Shown here piece after piece: positions 23,548-32,570 of a stretch of DNA of 64,000 nucleotides. The stretch comes from RYN-230 sp963813975. GTDB taxonomy: Bacteria; Actinomycetota; Actinomycetes; Streptosporangiales; Streptosporangiaceae. Location of the stretch: assembly GCA_963813975.1 (NCBI GenBank), contig CAWFAP010000006.1:868001-932000 (forward strand), read 5' to 3'. The notes under the pieces were generated by a model. The model searched no databases and had not been told where the DNA came from. It saw nothing but the letters and a program-made list of their open reading frames with translations. The position numbers and the translations under genes are program-made. The stretch's first letter is position 1. Every line of letters starts with the position of its first letter.

Positions 23548-25730
23548 GGGACGGTCAGGGCGAGGGCCGTCCCGGCGCTCGGGGTGACGGCCGGCCACCG
23601 GGCACTGCCCGGTCCCGAAGGCCCGCGGCGACCAGGCGGTCCCGGGAGGGCGGCTCCGGCGGCCGCAGTGAGGCCGGCCATGGCCGGGGCCCGCGTCCGG
23701 GCCCCGACCGGCGGCAGGCCGGCCGTCCCGGCTCGGCGAACGGGCGGGCCGCCGGCCCGGCTGCCTCCCGCCGGGGTGATCCGGGCCGGGACCCGGGGGC
23801 AGGCGGCCCGGCCCCGGCCGGCGCGTCAGCACGTGACAGGCCAGCCCGGGGAAGTCTGGCCCCGGGCCGCAAGGCCCTGGGCCGCTCTGGGGTGGGCCGC
23901 TCTGGGGTGGGCCGCCCTGGGGTGCGCCGCCCTGGGCTGGGCCGCGACCGGCGCAGCCGCATGCCGCGCCGCGGCACCCTGACCCGGGGCAGCCCGCCCC
24001 GCCGGCTGCGCATCACCATGCTCTGCATCGGCTTCGTGCTGTCCCTGGTCGCGGGCCGGCTGGTTCAGCTGCAGGCGATGCAGGGCTCGCAGTACCAGGC
24101 CACAGCCGACCGGTACCGGCTGACCACGATCCCGGTGCCCTCCGTGCGCGGTGCCATCACCACGGCGGACGGCACCACGCTGGCCATGACCGTGCAGACC
24201 GACCTGGTCCAGGCTGACCCGCCGATGATCACCCGGGCGAAGCGGTCGCTCAGCTCGGTGGCCACCGCGCTGGCGGCCCCGCTCGGGATGAGCGCGGCGG
24301 CGATCCTGGCCAAGCTGCAGAACCCCACGTCGGCGGACTACGTGCTGCTGAAGCAGGCCGTGCCCGCGACCACCGCGTCCCGGATCAGCGCGCTCAACCT
24401 GCCGGGCATCGCGCTGACCCCCTCGTATACCCGCTCCTACCCGAACGGGCAGCTGGCCGCCAACCTGGTGGGTTTCACCAACACCACCGCCTCCGGCGTC
24501 CTGCGCGGCGAGGCCGGCGTCGAGCAGTCCTACAACTCGCTGCTGACCGGCCGGGCCGGCCAGCAGGAGGTGCAGGTCGGCACCAACCAGCAGCCGATCC
24601 CGGTGGCCGGGCAGAATGTCCGGCAGATGGTGCCGGGGGACAACATCCGGCTGAGCATCCTGTCCAGCCTCCAGTGGGAAGCCGAGCAGGCCTGCGCCCA
24701 GGAAGTCAAGAAGACCAACGCCAGCAACTGCACCGTGGTGGTCATGCAGCCCAGCACGGGCAAGATCCTGGCCATGGCGCAGACGCCCTCGTTCAACCCC
24801 GCGCATCCGGTCAGCCTGGCCGCCACCACCGACATCCCTGTCTCCAACGTCTTCGACCCGGGCAGCACCGCCAAGGTCATCACCGCCGCGGCGGCGATGG
24901 AACACGGCGGGCAGACCGCGATGAGCGCCTACACCGTGCCCGAGTCGATCAACATCGACGGCTTCAACTTCCACGACGCCGAGTACCACCCGACCGAGAA
25001 GTGGACCATCGCCGGCATCATCGCCCACTCCAGCAACGTGGGCATGGTCCAGGTGACCCAGCACGTCAGCCCGCAGACGCAATATCAGTACTTCAGGAAC
25101 TTCGGCATCGGCTCGCCCAGCGTGCCCGGCCTGCCCGCGCAGAGCAACGGCATCCTCTACCCGACGTCCAAATGGTGGGGTGACGAGCGCTACACCCTGT
25201 CGTTCGGCCAGGGTGTCGCGGTCACGGCGGTCCAGATGGCCAGCGTCTACGCGACGATCGCGAACGGCGGGGTCCGGGTGGCCCCGTCGGTCGTGGCCGG
25301 CACCACCAACGGGAGCGGCCGGTTCGTGCCCGCGCCCAAGCCCGCCAGCCACCGGGTCATCCAGGCCAAGACCGCCCATCAGCTCATGGGCATCCTGCAG
25401 CAGGTGCCCTGGCTGGACGCACAGGTGGGGGAGCCCTGGGCGGAGATACCCGGGTACTCGATCGCGGCCAAGACCGGGACCGCCCAGATCGCCGACCCGA
25501 AGCGGGGCGGCTGCCTGTGCCTGTACGGGTCGAGCCTCATCGGGATCGCCCCGGCCGGGAACCCGAAGCTGGTCGTCGCGGTGAACGTGCAGAACCCGCG
25601 CAAGGGCGGCTACTTCGGCATCCAGGTCGCGGGCCCCGTCTTCTATAAGGTCATGAAGTTCGCATTGTCGACGATGAAGATCCCGCCCGATCGGGCCAAG
25701 CGTCCCAACGTCAGGCTCACGGCACCGTGA
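23544..25730 (+). CDS. ftsI: Septal peptidoglycan transpeptidase FtsI (PBP3)
   Basis: Class B penicillin-binding protein, 728 residues. About 150 residues of Arg/Gly/Pro-rich cytoplasmic tail precede the anchor helix ITMLCIGFVLSLVAGRLVQL. The pedolsimerisation domain (VRGAITTADGTTLA) precedes the transpeptidase domain with SxxK in FDPGSTAKVIT, SxN in AHSSNVGMV and KTG in AAKTGTAQI. GTG 23544 overlaps the ftsL stop. The tail contains four 15-bp tandem repeats (23881-23940) coding GRSGV-like units. With FtsW it makes septal peptidoglycan. The cytoplasmic tail is longer than in E. coli but typical of actinobacteria. Confidence 0.93.
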   Translation: MRDGQGEGRPGARGDGRPPGTARSRRPAATRRSREGGSGGRSEAGHGRGPRPGPDRRQAGRPGSANGRAAGPAASRRGDPGRDPGAGGPAPAGASARDRPARGSLAPGRKALGRSGVGRSGVGRPGVRRPGLGRDRRSRMPRRGTLTRGSPPRRLRITMLCIGFVLSLVAGRLVQLQAMQGSQYQATADRYRLTTIPVPSVRGAITTADGTTLAMTVQTDLVQADPPMITRAKRSLSSVATALAAPLGMSAAAILAKLQNPTSADYVLLKQAVPATTASRISALNLPGIALTPSYTRSYPNGQLAANLVGFTNTTASGVLRGEAGVEQSYNSLLTGRAGQQEVQVGTNQQPIPVAGQNVRQMVPGDNIRLSILSSLQWEAEQACAQEVKKTNASNCTVVVMQPSTGKILAMAQTPSFNPAHPVSLAATTDIPVSNVFDPGSTAKVITAAAAMEHGGQTAMSAYTVPESINIDGFNFHDAEYHPTEKWTIAGIIAHSSNVGMVQVTQHVSPQTQYQYFRNFGIGSPSVPGLPAQSNGILYPTSKWWGDERYTLSFGQGVAVTAVQMASVYATIANGGVRVAPSVVAGTTNGSGRFVPAPKPASHRVIQAKTAHQLMGILQQVPWLDAQVGEPWAEIPGYSIAAKTGTAQIADPKRGGCLCLYGSSLIGIAPAGNPKLVVAVNVQNPRKGGYFGIQVAGPVFYKVMKFALSTMKIPPDRAKRPNVRLTAP
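23881..23940 (+). repeat. Four 15-bp tandem repeats inside ftsI
   Basis: Copies at 23881, 23896, 23911 and 23926 of a unit near GCCGCTCTGGGGTGG; the first two are identical and the last two differ at a few bases. They encode Gly-Arg-Ser/Pro-Gly-Val units in the disordered tail of FtsI and keep the reading frame, so copy number may vary between strains. Confidence 0.9.
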
Positions 25731-25749
25731 TCAGAGGTACCCTCGGCCC

Positions 25750-27402
25750 GTGCCTGCGGCTCTCCTTCCACGCGATGTCCCGCCGCGTCCGCTGTCCGAA
25801 CTCGCCATGCTGCTCGGGCTGAGCGCCGGACGCGCTGGCCCCGATCCACTGGCCGGGCCGGGCGGTCCGGTCACGGTCTCCGGCGTGACCCATGACTCAC
25901 GACGGGTGCGGCCCGGTGACCTGTACGCGGCCCTGCCGGGCAGCCAGCATCACGGCGCGCACTTCTGCGACGACGCGGCCGACGCCGGGGCGGTGGCCGT
26001 GCTCACCGACCCGGACGGCAAGAGCCTGGCCCGGCACTGCGGGCTGCCGGTCTTCGTGGTCTCCGATCCGCGGGCCCGGCTGGGCGAGGTCGCGTCCTGG
26101 GTCTACGGGAACCCGTCCCGCCGGCTGGCCCTCATCGGGGTGACCGGCACCAGCGGGAAGACCAGCACTACCTACCTGCTGGAGTCCGGGCTGCGGCGGG
26201 CCGGTCACGTGACCGGGCTGCTGGGCGGGGTGGAGACCCGGGTGGCCGGGACCGCCGCGCCGAGCCAGCTCACCACGCCCGAGGCCACCGACCTGCAGGC
26301 GCTGCTGGCCGAGATGGTGCAGCGCGGCGTGACGGCGGCGGCGATGGAGGTCTCCAGCCATGCGCTGGCTCTCGGCCGGGTCGCGGGCACGACCTACGAC
26401 GTCGTGGTGTTCACCAACCTGTCCCAGGATCACCTGGACTTCCATGACAGCATGGACGAGTACTTCGCGGTCAAGGCCGGCTTGTTCACCCCGGGTTTCG
26501 CCCGGATCGGCGTGGTCAACACCGACGACGAGTGGGGCCGAAAGCTCGTGCGCCGCGCGCAGATTCCGGTCACCACCATCTCCGCCGCCGGTGACCCGGG
26601 CGCCGACTGGCGCGCCGCCGACGTGCGCGGCGGTGCGGACGGGAGCACCTTCCGGGTCGTCGGCCCGGGCGGGGTGGAGGCAGACGCGTCGGTGGCGCTG
26701 CCTGGCCCGTTCAACGTCTCCAACGCGCTGGGCGCGATCGTGGCCCTGGTCGAGGCGGGCGTCAGCCTGGCGGCGGCGGTCGCCGGGGTCGCGGCCGCGC
26801 CGGGCGTGCCGGGCCGGCTGGAGCGGGTGGAATGCGGCCAGGACTTCACCGTGCTCGTGGACTACTCGCACAAACCCGGCGCGGTCGAGGCGGTGCTGCG
26901 CGCGCTGCGGCCGGTCACCCAGGGGCGGCTGTCCATCGTGCTGGGCTGCGGTGGTGACCGGGACCGGGCCAAGCGCCCGCTGATGGGCGCGGCCGCGGCC
27001 AGCCTCGCCGACCTGGCCGTACTGACTAGTGACAACCCCCGATCCGAGGACCCGCTGGCCATCCTGGCCGAGATGCTGCAGGGGGTCCTGACCGTCCCGG
27101 CCGAGCGCCGCGGGCGGGTGATCATCGAGCCGGATCGGGCCGCCGCGATCGGCCTGGCCATCGCGGCCGCGGGCAAGGGGGACATCGTGCTGGTAGCGGG
27201 CAAGGGCCACGAGCGCGGGCAGTACGCCGCGGGGCAGGTAACCCCGTTCGACGACCGGGAGGTCGCCGCCGACGCCCTCGCCGAGGTGCTGGCCGGCCGC
27301 GGCGGCCGGGACGCGGCCCGGGTCCGGCTGGCCCCGGCGCGGCCCGAGCCCCGATCCGGCCTGGCCGGCCGCGGCGGGCGGGCCCTGGAGGAGGACGCGT
27401 GA
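25750..27402 (+). CDS. murE: UDP-MurNAc-tripeptide synthetase (meso-DAP adding)
   Basis: Adds the third residue to UDP-MurNAc-L-Ala-D-Glu in the cytosol using ATP. The 550-residue ligase has the P-loop GVTGTSGKTSTT, the SSHALALGRV block, NVSNALGAIVAL and GKGHERGQ. LTSDNPRSEDP holds the DNPR motif that selects meso-diaminopimelate, the third residue of actinobacterial peptidoglycan. GTG 25750 begins 19 nt after ftsI. The murF start overlaps the stop by 4 nt (GTGA). The C-terminal ~35 residues are low complexity. Confidence 0.96.
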   Translation: MPAALLPRDVPPRPLSELAMLLGLSAGRAGPDPLAGPGGPVTVSGVTHDSRRVRPGDLYAALPGSQHHGAHFCDDAADAGAVAVLTDPDGKSLARHCGLPVFVVSDPRARLGEVASWVYGNPSRRLALIGVTGTSGKTSTTYLLESGLRRAGHVTGLLGGVETRVAGTAAPSQLTTPEATDLQALLAEMVQRGVTAAAMEVSSHALALGRVAGTTYDVVVFTNLSQDHLDFHDSMDEYFAVKAGLFTPGFARIGVVNTDDEWGRKLVRRAQIPVTTISAAGDPGADWRAADVRGGADGSTFRVVGPGGVEADASVALPGPFNVSNALGAIVALVEAGVSLAAAVAGVAAAPGVPGRLERVECGQDFTVLVDYSHKPGAVEAVLRALRPVTQGRLSIVLGCGGDRDRAKRPLMGAAAASLADLAVLTSDNPRSEDPLAILAEMLQGVLTVPAERRGRVIIEPDRAAAIGLAIAAAGKGDIVLVAGKGHERGQYAAGQVTPFDDREVAADALAEVLAGRGGRDAARVRLAPARPEPRSGLAGRGGRALEEDA

Positions 27403-28808
27403 TCCCGCTCTCCCTCGGAGTCATCGCCCAGCTGACCGGGGCCCAGCTCACCGGGCCCGCAGCAGGCCAGGACGCCGATCCGGACACGATGATCACCGGC
27501 CCGGTGATCATCGACTCCCGGGACGCGGCCCCGGGCGCCCTGTTCGCGGCCCTCCCCGGTACCCGGGTCGACGGGCATGAGTTCGCCCCGCAGGCCGTGG
27601 CGGCCGGGGCCGCCGCGGTGCTGGCCACCCGGCCGTGCGGGGTGCCCGCGCTGATCGTGCCCGACGTGACCGTGGCCCTGGGCCGGCTGGCCCGCGGTGT
27701 GGTGGACACCCTGCCCCGCCTCCAGATCGCGGGGATCACCGGATCGGCCGGCAAGACCACCACCAAGGACCTGGCCGCCCAGCTCATCGAGGCTCTGGGT
27801 CCCACCGTGGCGCCGCGGGCCTCCTGGAACAACGAGATCGGCCATCCGCTGACCGTCCTGCGCGCCACCGCCGAAACCCGCTACCTGGTGCTCGAGCTAT
27901 CCGCCCGGGGACCCGGGCACATCGCCCACCTGTGCCAGATCGCCCCGCCCCGGTTCGGCGTGGTGCTCTGCGTGGGACACGCGCATGAGGGCGAGTTCGG
28001 CGGCATCGAGGAAGTCGCCCGGGCCAAGGGCGAACTGCCCGCCGCGCTGCCCGGGGGCGCGGGCGGCGGCGTGGCGCTGCTGAACGCCGACGATCCCCTG
28101 GTCATGGCCATGGCTGCGCGGACGGCGGCGCGGGTCGTGACGTTCGGCCGCGGCCCGGCTGACGTGCGCGCCGAGGATGTCCGGCTCGATGACCGGGGCC
28201 GGCCTGGCTTCCGGCTGGCCGGCCCGTCCGGATCCGGCCAGGTCCAGCTGCGCCTGCACGGCGAGCACAACGTGCACAACGCGCTCGCCGCCGCCGCGCT
28301 CGCCGGTGAGCTGGGCATGCCCGCGGCAGAGATCGCGCAGCGGCTATCGGAGGCGGAGGCCCGCAGCCGGTGGCGGATGGAGGTCACCGAGCGGCCGGAC
28401 GGCGTCATCGTGGTCAACGACGCCTACAACGCCAACCCCGAGGCGGTCCGGGCCGCCCTGGACACGCTGGGGGTGCTGGCCCGCGGCCGCCGCTCGTTCG
28501 CGGTGCTCGGGCCGATGAGTGAGCTGGGCGCGCACTCCCGGGCGCGGCACGAGGAGATCGGCGGGTACGCCGCCCAGACGGGCCTGACCGGGCTCATCGT
28601 GGTGGGCGAGGAGGCCGGTCCCATCCTCACCGGGGCCAAGGCCGAGCCGTCCTGGGGCGGCGATCTGGTCCACGCCGCCGACGCGAGCGCCGCGCTGGAC
28701 GCGCTGGGGCACCGGCTGGCCCCGGGGGACGTTGTGCTGGTCAAGGCGTCACGGTCGGCGGGCCTGGAGCGGGTCGCACTGGCCCTGACGGGGGCGGCGG
28801 CCCAGTGA
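27399..28808 (+). CDS. murF: UDP-MurNAc-pentapeptide synthetase
   Basis: Attaches D-Ala-D-Ala to UDP-MurNAc-tripeptide, the last cytosolic step before lipid I. The 469-residue protein has FAALPGTRVDGHEF, the P-loop ITGSAGKTTTKDL, SWNNEIGHPLTVL, INDAYNANPEAVRAAL (with VVNDAYNANP) and LGPMSELGAHSRARHEEIG. GTG 27399 overlaps the murE stop and has GGAGGA just upstream. Its stop overlaps mraY (GTGA), so murE-murF-mraY are translated as a coupled unit. Confidence 0.96.
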   Translation: MIPLSLGVIAQLTGAQLTGPAAGQDADPDTMITGPVIIDSRDAAPGALFAALPGTRVDGHEFAPQAVAAGAAAVLATRPCGVPALIVPDVTVALGRLARGVVDTLPRLQIAGITGSAGKTTTKDLAAQLIEALGPTVAPRASWNNEIGHPLTVLRATAETRYLVLELSARGPGHIAHLCQIAPPRFGVVLCVGHAHEGEFGGIEEVARAKGELPAALPGGAGGGVALLNADDPLVMAMAARTAARVVTFGRGPADVRAEDVRLDDRGRPGFRLAGPSGSGQVQLRLHGEHNVHNALAAAALAGELGMPAAEIAQRLSEAEARSRWRMEVTERPDGVIVVNDAYNANPEAVRAALDTLGVLARGRRSFAVLGPMSELGAHSRARHEEIGGYAAQTGLTGLIVVGEEAGPILTGAKAEPSWGGDLVHAADASAALDALGHRLAPGDVVLVKASRSAGLERVALALTGAAAQ

Positions 28809-29866
28809 GGACGATCCTGTTCTCGGCGGGAGTCTCCCTGCTGCTCTCGCTGTTCGGCACGCCGCTGGCGATCCGGATCTTCTCCCGGCGCGGCTACGGC
28901 CAGCTGATCCGGGAGGAGGGCCCGGCCGGGCACGCGACCAAGCGCGGCACCCCCACCATGGGCGGGACGGTCATCGTGATCGCGGCGGTGGTCGGCTATT
29001 TCGTCGGCAACATCTTCACCGGCCAGGAGCCGTCCGTCTCCGGCGTGCTGGTCATGTTCCTCATGGTGGGCCTGGGCGTGGTCGGCTTCCTCGACGACTT
29101 CATCAAGATCTACAAGCAGCGCAGCCTGGGCCTGCGCAGCGGCGCGAAGCTGGCCGGCCAGGGCGTGGTCGGCGCGGTGTTCGCGCTGCTCGTGGTGCAG
29201 CAGCACTTCGCCGACGGGTACGACCTGACGCCCGCCGATGCGCATCTGTCGTTCCTGCGCGATTTCGGGCCGCCGGTCGGCGTCACCGCGTTCATCCTGT
29301 GGATCGTCTTCCTGATCGCCGGCACGTCCAACGCGGTGAACCTGACCGACGGCCTGGACGGCCTGGCCACTGGCTGCGCGTGCCTCGTGCTGGCCGCCTT
29401 CGTGCTGATCGGCAACTGGCAGCTGCGCAACGACTGCACCACCTTCCTCGCCCCGCACTGCTACTCGGTGCGCGACCCGCTCGACCTCGCGGTGGTGGCG
29501 GCCTCGGTGCTCGGGGCCTGCTTCGGCTTCCTGTGGTGGAACGCGCCGCCCGCCCGGATCTTCATGGGTGATACGGGATCGCTGGCCCTCGGCGGGGTGC
29601 TGGCCGGCCTGGCCGTGTGCACCAAGACCCAGCTGCTGCTGGCCGTCCTCGGCGGCATCTTCGTGATCATCGCCCTGTCCGTGATCATCCAGGTCGGCTC
29701 GTTCAAGATGACCGGGCGCCGGGTGTTCCGGATGGCGCCGCTGCAGCACCACTTCGAGCTGAGGGGCTGGGCGGAAACCACCATTGTGATCAGATTCTGG
29801 CTCATTTCCGCCATGTTCGTCGCGCTCGGCCTGGGCATCTTTTACGTGGAATGGATGCCGAAGTAG
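28805..29866 (+). CDS. mraY: Phospho-MurNAc-pentapeptide translocase
   Basis: Transfers phospho-MurNAc-pentapeptide onto undecaprenyl phosphate, giving lipid I. The 353-residue protein has about ten transmembrane segments and the family motifs KRGTPTMGGTVIV, FLDDFIKIYKQRSLGLRSGAKL (catalytic DD), GTSNAVNLTDGLDGLA and MGDTGSLALGG, plus the MAPLQHHFELRGWAETTIV C-terminal block. It begins with GTG 28805 overlapping murF. The next gene is ftsW after 33 nt; murD, which usually lies here, is absent. Confidence 0.97.
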   Translation: MRTILFSAGVSLLLSLFGTPLAIRIFSRRGYGQLIREEGPAGHATKRGTPTMGGTVIVIAAVVGYFVGNIFTGQEPSVSGVLVMFLMVGLGVVGFLDDFIKIYKQRSLGLRSGAKLAGQGVVGAVFALLVVQQHFADGYDLTPADAHLSFLRDFGPPVGVTAFILWIVFLIAGTSNAVNLTDGLDGLATGCACLVLAAFVLIGNWQLRNDCTTFLAPHCYSVRDPLDLAVVAASVLGACFGFLWWNAPPARIFMGDTGSLALGGVLAGLAVCTKTQLLLAVLGGIFVIIALSVIIQVGSFKMTGRRVFRMAPLQHHFELRGWAETTIVIRFWLISAMFVALGLGIFYVEWMPK

Positions 29867-29899
29867 GCTCGGCCGCGCCCGGCCCGGTCTGGCCTGGGC

Positions 29900-31330
29900 A
29901 TGTTCTCCCCGGAGCGGATGCCTAAACAGGCGCGACACGCGCCGGATGTCCGCGGCCCGGCGGCCCCCGGCACCGAGACTTGGATAATGGTCTCTGAGGT
30001 GTCGGCGGATGCGTCCCGCCCGGCGGGCGGCGCCGGGTACGGCGACGCGGAAGGATCCAGCGGCGCCGGATCGTGGAGCGAGACGGCGCGGGATCGGGTG
30101 TCGGCCCGGCTCGCCTTCCTGGACCGGCCGCTCACCTCCTTCTACCTGGTCTTCGGCATCACCACCCTGCTCCTGGCGCTGGGCCTGGTCATGGTGCTGT
30201 CCACCTCATCCGCGTACGGCCTCATGCAGGGCATCTCGCCCTGGTCCGGCCTGCAGCACCAGCTGTTCGGGGTGCTGATCGGGCTGCCCTGCATGTGGGT
30301 GGCGGCCAAGTGCTCGCCCTCCCGGTTCCGGGCCGCCGCCTACCCGCTGATGTTCATTACCCTCCTCGGCCTGATCGTGGTCCTGGTAGTGCCGCCGCCG
30401 GCGTACAGCGGTGGCGCGGCGCGCTGGATCCAGTTTGGCGGCGTCCAGTTCCAGCCATCCGAGCTGGCTAAGTTCGCGTTCCTGCTGTGGGGCGCCGACC
30501 TGCTCGCCCGCAAGGAAAAACTCAGCCAGCTGGAGGACTGGCGGCAGCTGCTCATCCCGCTGCTGCCCGGGGTCGGCATCCTCGCCATGCTGGTGATGCT
30601 CGGCGATGACCTGGGCACCACGTTCGTCCTGCTGATCATCTTCCTGGCCCTGCTGTGGATCATCGGCACGCCGGGCCGGGTCTTCCTCGGGGTCCTGGCC
30701 ATGATCGGCCTCGCGCTGCTGGTCATGGTCGTGGTCGCGCCGTACCGGCTGAAGCGGCTGACCGGCTACCTCGGCCCGGCGGGCAGCCCGGTCGGCCCGA
30801 ACCAGCAGAGCATCCAGGGCAAATGGGCGGTGGGCTCGGGCGGCTGGTTCGGCGTGGGCCTGGGCGCCAGCCGGGAGAAGTGGGGCTGGGTACCGGAATC
30901 GACGACCGACTTCATCTTCGCGATCCTGGGCGAGGAGCTGGGCCTGGTCGGCACGCTGTGCGTGACGTTTCTCTACGGTGGCCTGGCCTACGCCGGGCTG
31001 CGCATCGCCCGGCGGGTGCAGGACACGTTCATGCGGCTGGCGGCCGGGGCGGCCACCGCCTGGATCGTGGTCCAGGCGCTGGTGAACATGGGTGCGGTGC
31101 TGGGCCTGCTGCCGATTACCGGGGTGCCCCTGCCGCTGGTCTCCGAGGGCCTGTCTTCCCTGCTCGTGACCATGGTGGCGCTCGGCATGCTGATGTCGTT
31201 CGCCAAGCGGGAGCCGGGCGCGAGCCAGGCCCTTGCCGAGGCTGGCCCCGGCGCGCCGCTCCGAGTCCTAAGCTGGCTGGGCCTGGCCGGCCGGCGGGAG
31301 AAGCCAGCCGCGCCCGGGCGCCGTCGGTGA
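29900..31330 (+). CDS. ftsW: Septal peptidoglycan polymerase FtsW
   Basis: SEDS-family glycosyltransferase that polymerises lipid II at the septum with FtsI. The frame encodes 476 residues, about ten transmembrane helices, and signatures VMVLSTSSAYGL, GGAARWIQFGGVQFQPSELAKFA, LLVMVVVAPYRLKRL, SIQGKWAVGSGGWFGVGLGASREK and the catalytic-region NMGAVLGLLPITGVPLPLVSEG. The start is uncertain: ATG 29900, ATG 29918 (GGAG only 3 nt upstream) and ATG 29987 are in frame, and the first 45-75 residues are disordered. It starts 33 nt after mraY where murD is expected. The C-terminus has a basic tail. Confidence 0.93.
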   Translation: MFSPERMPKQARHAPDVRGPAAPGTETWIMVSEVSADASRPAGGAGYGDAEGSSGAGSWSETARDRVSARLAFLDRPLTSFYLVFGITTLLLALGLVMVLSTSSAYGLMQGISPWSGLQHQLFGVLIGLPCMWVAAKCSPSRFRAAAYPLMFITLLGLIVVLVVPPPAYSGGAARWIQFGGVQFQPSELAKFAFLLWGADLLARKEKLSQLEDWRQLLIPLLPGVGILAMLVMLGDDLGTTFVLLIIFLALLWIIGTPGRVFLGVLAMIGLALLVMVVVAPYRLKRLTGYLGPAGSPVGPNQQSIQGKWAVGSGGWFGVGLGASREKWGWVPESTTDFIFAILGEELGLVGTLCVTFLYGGLAYAGLRIARRVQDTFMRLAAGAATAWIVVQALVNMGAVLGLLPITGVPLPLVSEGLSSLLVTMVALGMLMSFAKREPGASQALAEAGPGAPLRVLSWLGLAGRREKPAAPGRRR

Positions 31331-31348
31331 GAAGGGGAGTGCCGGGCG

Positions 31349-32545
31349 ATGAGCGTCGTACTTGCGGGCGGGGGGACCGCGGGCCACATCGAGCCCGCGC
31401 TGGCCCTCGCCGATGCGCTGCGCCGGGCTGACCCCCAGCTCAGCATCGTGTGTCTTGGGACCGAGCGCGGGCTGGAGACCAGGCTGGTGCCGTTGCGTGG
31501 CTACGACCTGGCCCTGATCCCGCCCGTCCCGCTGCCCCGCCAGCTCACCCCGCAGCTGCTCGGCGTGCCTGGGCGGCTCAGCGCGTCGGTGAGCGCCGCC
31601 GGCCGGGTACTGGATCAGGCCCGGGCGGACGTGCTCGTCGGGTTCGGCGGCTACGTGGCCACACCGGGTTACCTGGCGGCGCGGCGCCGCCACGTGCCGA
31701 TCGTCGTGCACGAGGCCAACGCCCGGCCCGGCCTGGCCAACCGGATCGGCGCGCGGTTCACCACGCACGTGTTCACCGGCCAGCCCGACACCAAGCTCCC
31801 GCACGCCAGCTACATCGGGATCCCGCTGCGCCACGAGATCGCCAGCCTGGACCGCCTCGCCCTGGCGGATAAGGCCCGGGCCCACTTCGGGCTCCGGCCG
31901 GACCTGCCGGTGCTGCTGGTCACCGGCGGCTCGCAGGGCGCCCGCACGCTCAACTACGCGGTGCTGGACGCGGCCGACTCGATCCGCGCGGCGGGCATCC
32001 AGGTGCTGCACATCCTCGGGCCGCGCAGCGATATCGACGTCCGGCTGCCCATGGCCGGCCCGCCCTACATCACGCTTCCGTACGTGGACCGGATGGATCT
32101 GGCCTACGCGGCCGCCGACTTCGCGATCTGCCGCAGCGGCGCGATGACCTGCGCGGAACTCACCGCGGTCGGCCTGCCCGCGGCCTACGTGCCGCTGCCG
32201 CACGGCAACGGCGAGCAGCGGCTCAACGCGGCACCGGTCGAGGCGGCCGGCGGCGGGCTCATCATCGCCGACGCCGACCTGAGCCCGGAGTGGATCCGCT
32301 CCGACCTGCTGCCCATCCTGGTGGATGCACAGCTCGTGGCGGCCATGTCGCAGGCGGCGGCGGCGATGGGGCACCGCGACACGGACACGAGACTGGCGGC
32401 CGAGGTCCTCGGCATCGTCCGGGACCGGGCCCAGAGCCGGTCCCACGGCCGGGGCGGGGCGGGTCACGCCGGCGGTAGCCGGGCCAGTGCGAATCGGGCC
32501 GGTGCTAGCCGGGATGGGGCCACACGGGGAAGGCGCAGGGCGTGA
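31349..32545 (+). CDS. murG: Lipid II synthase (UDP-GlcNAc transferase MurG)
   Basis: Adds GlcNAc to lipid I on the cytosolic membrane face to form lipid II. The 398-residue GT-B enzyme shows VVLAGGGTAGHIEPALALADAL (first glycine loop), VLVGFGGYVATPGYLAARR, VVHEANARPGLANRIG, LPVLLVTGGSQGARTLNYAV and YAAADFAICRSGAMTCAELTAVGLPAAYVPLP. ATG 31349 is 18 nt after ftsW, with GGGGAG upstream. The last ~40 residues are a low-complexity Arg/Gly/Ala tail not seen in E. coli. Confidence 0.96.
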   Translation: MSVVLAGGGTAGHIEPALALADALRRADPQLSIVCLGTERGLETRLVPLRGYDLALIPPVPLPRQLTPQLLGVPGRLSASVSAAGRVLDQARADVLVGFGGYVATPGYLAARRRHVPIVVHEANARPGLANRIGARFTTHVFTGQPDTKLPHASYIGIPLRHEIASLDRLALADKARAHFGLRPDLPVLLVTGGSQGARTLNYAVLDAADSIRAAGIQVLHILGPRSDIDVRLPMAGPPYITLPYVDRMDLAYAAADFAICRSGAMTCAELTAVGLPAAYVPLPHGNGEQRLNAAPVEAAGGGLIIADADLSPEWIRSDLLPILVDAQLVAAMSQAAAAMGHRDTDTRLAAEVLGIVRDRAQSRSHGRGGAGHAGGSRASANRAGASRDGATRGRRRA

Positions 32546-32570
32546 ACCAGCAGCAGAAGAGGATGGTGGG

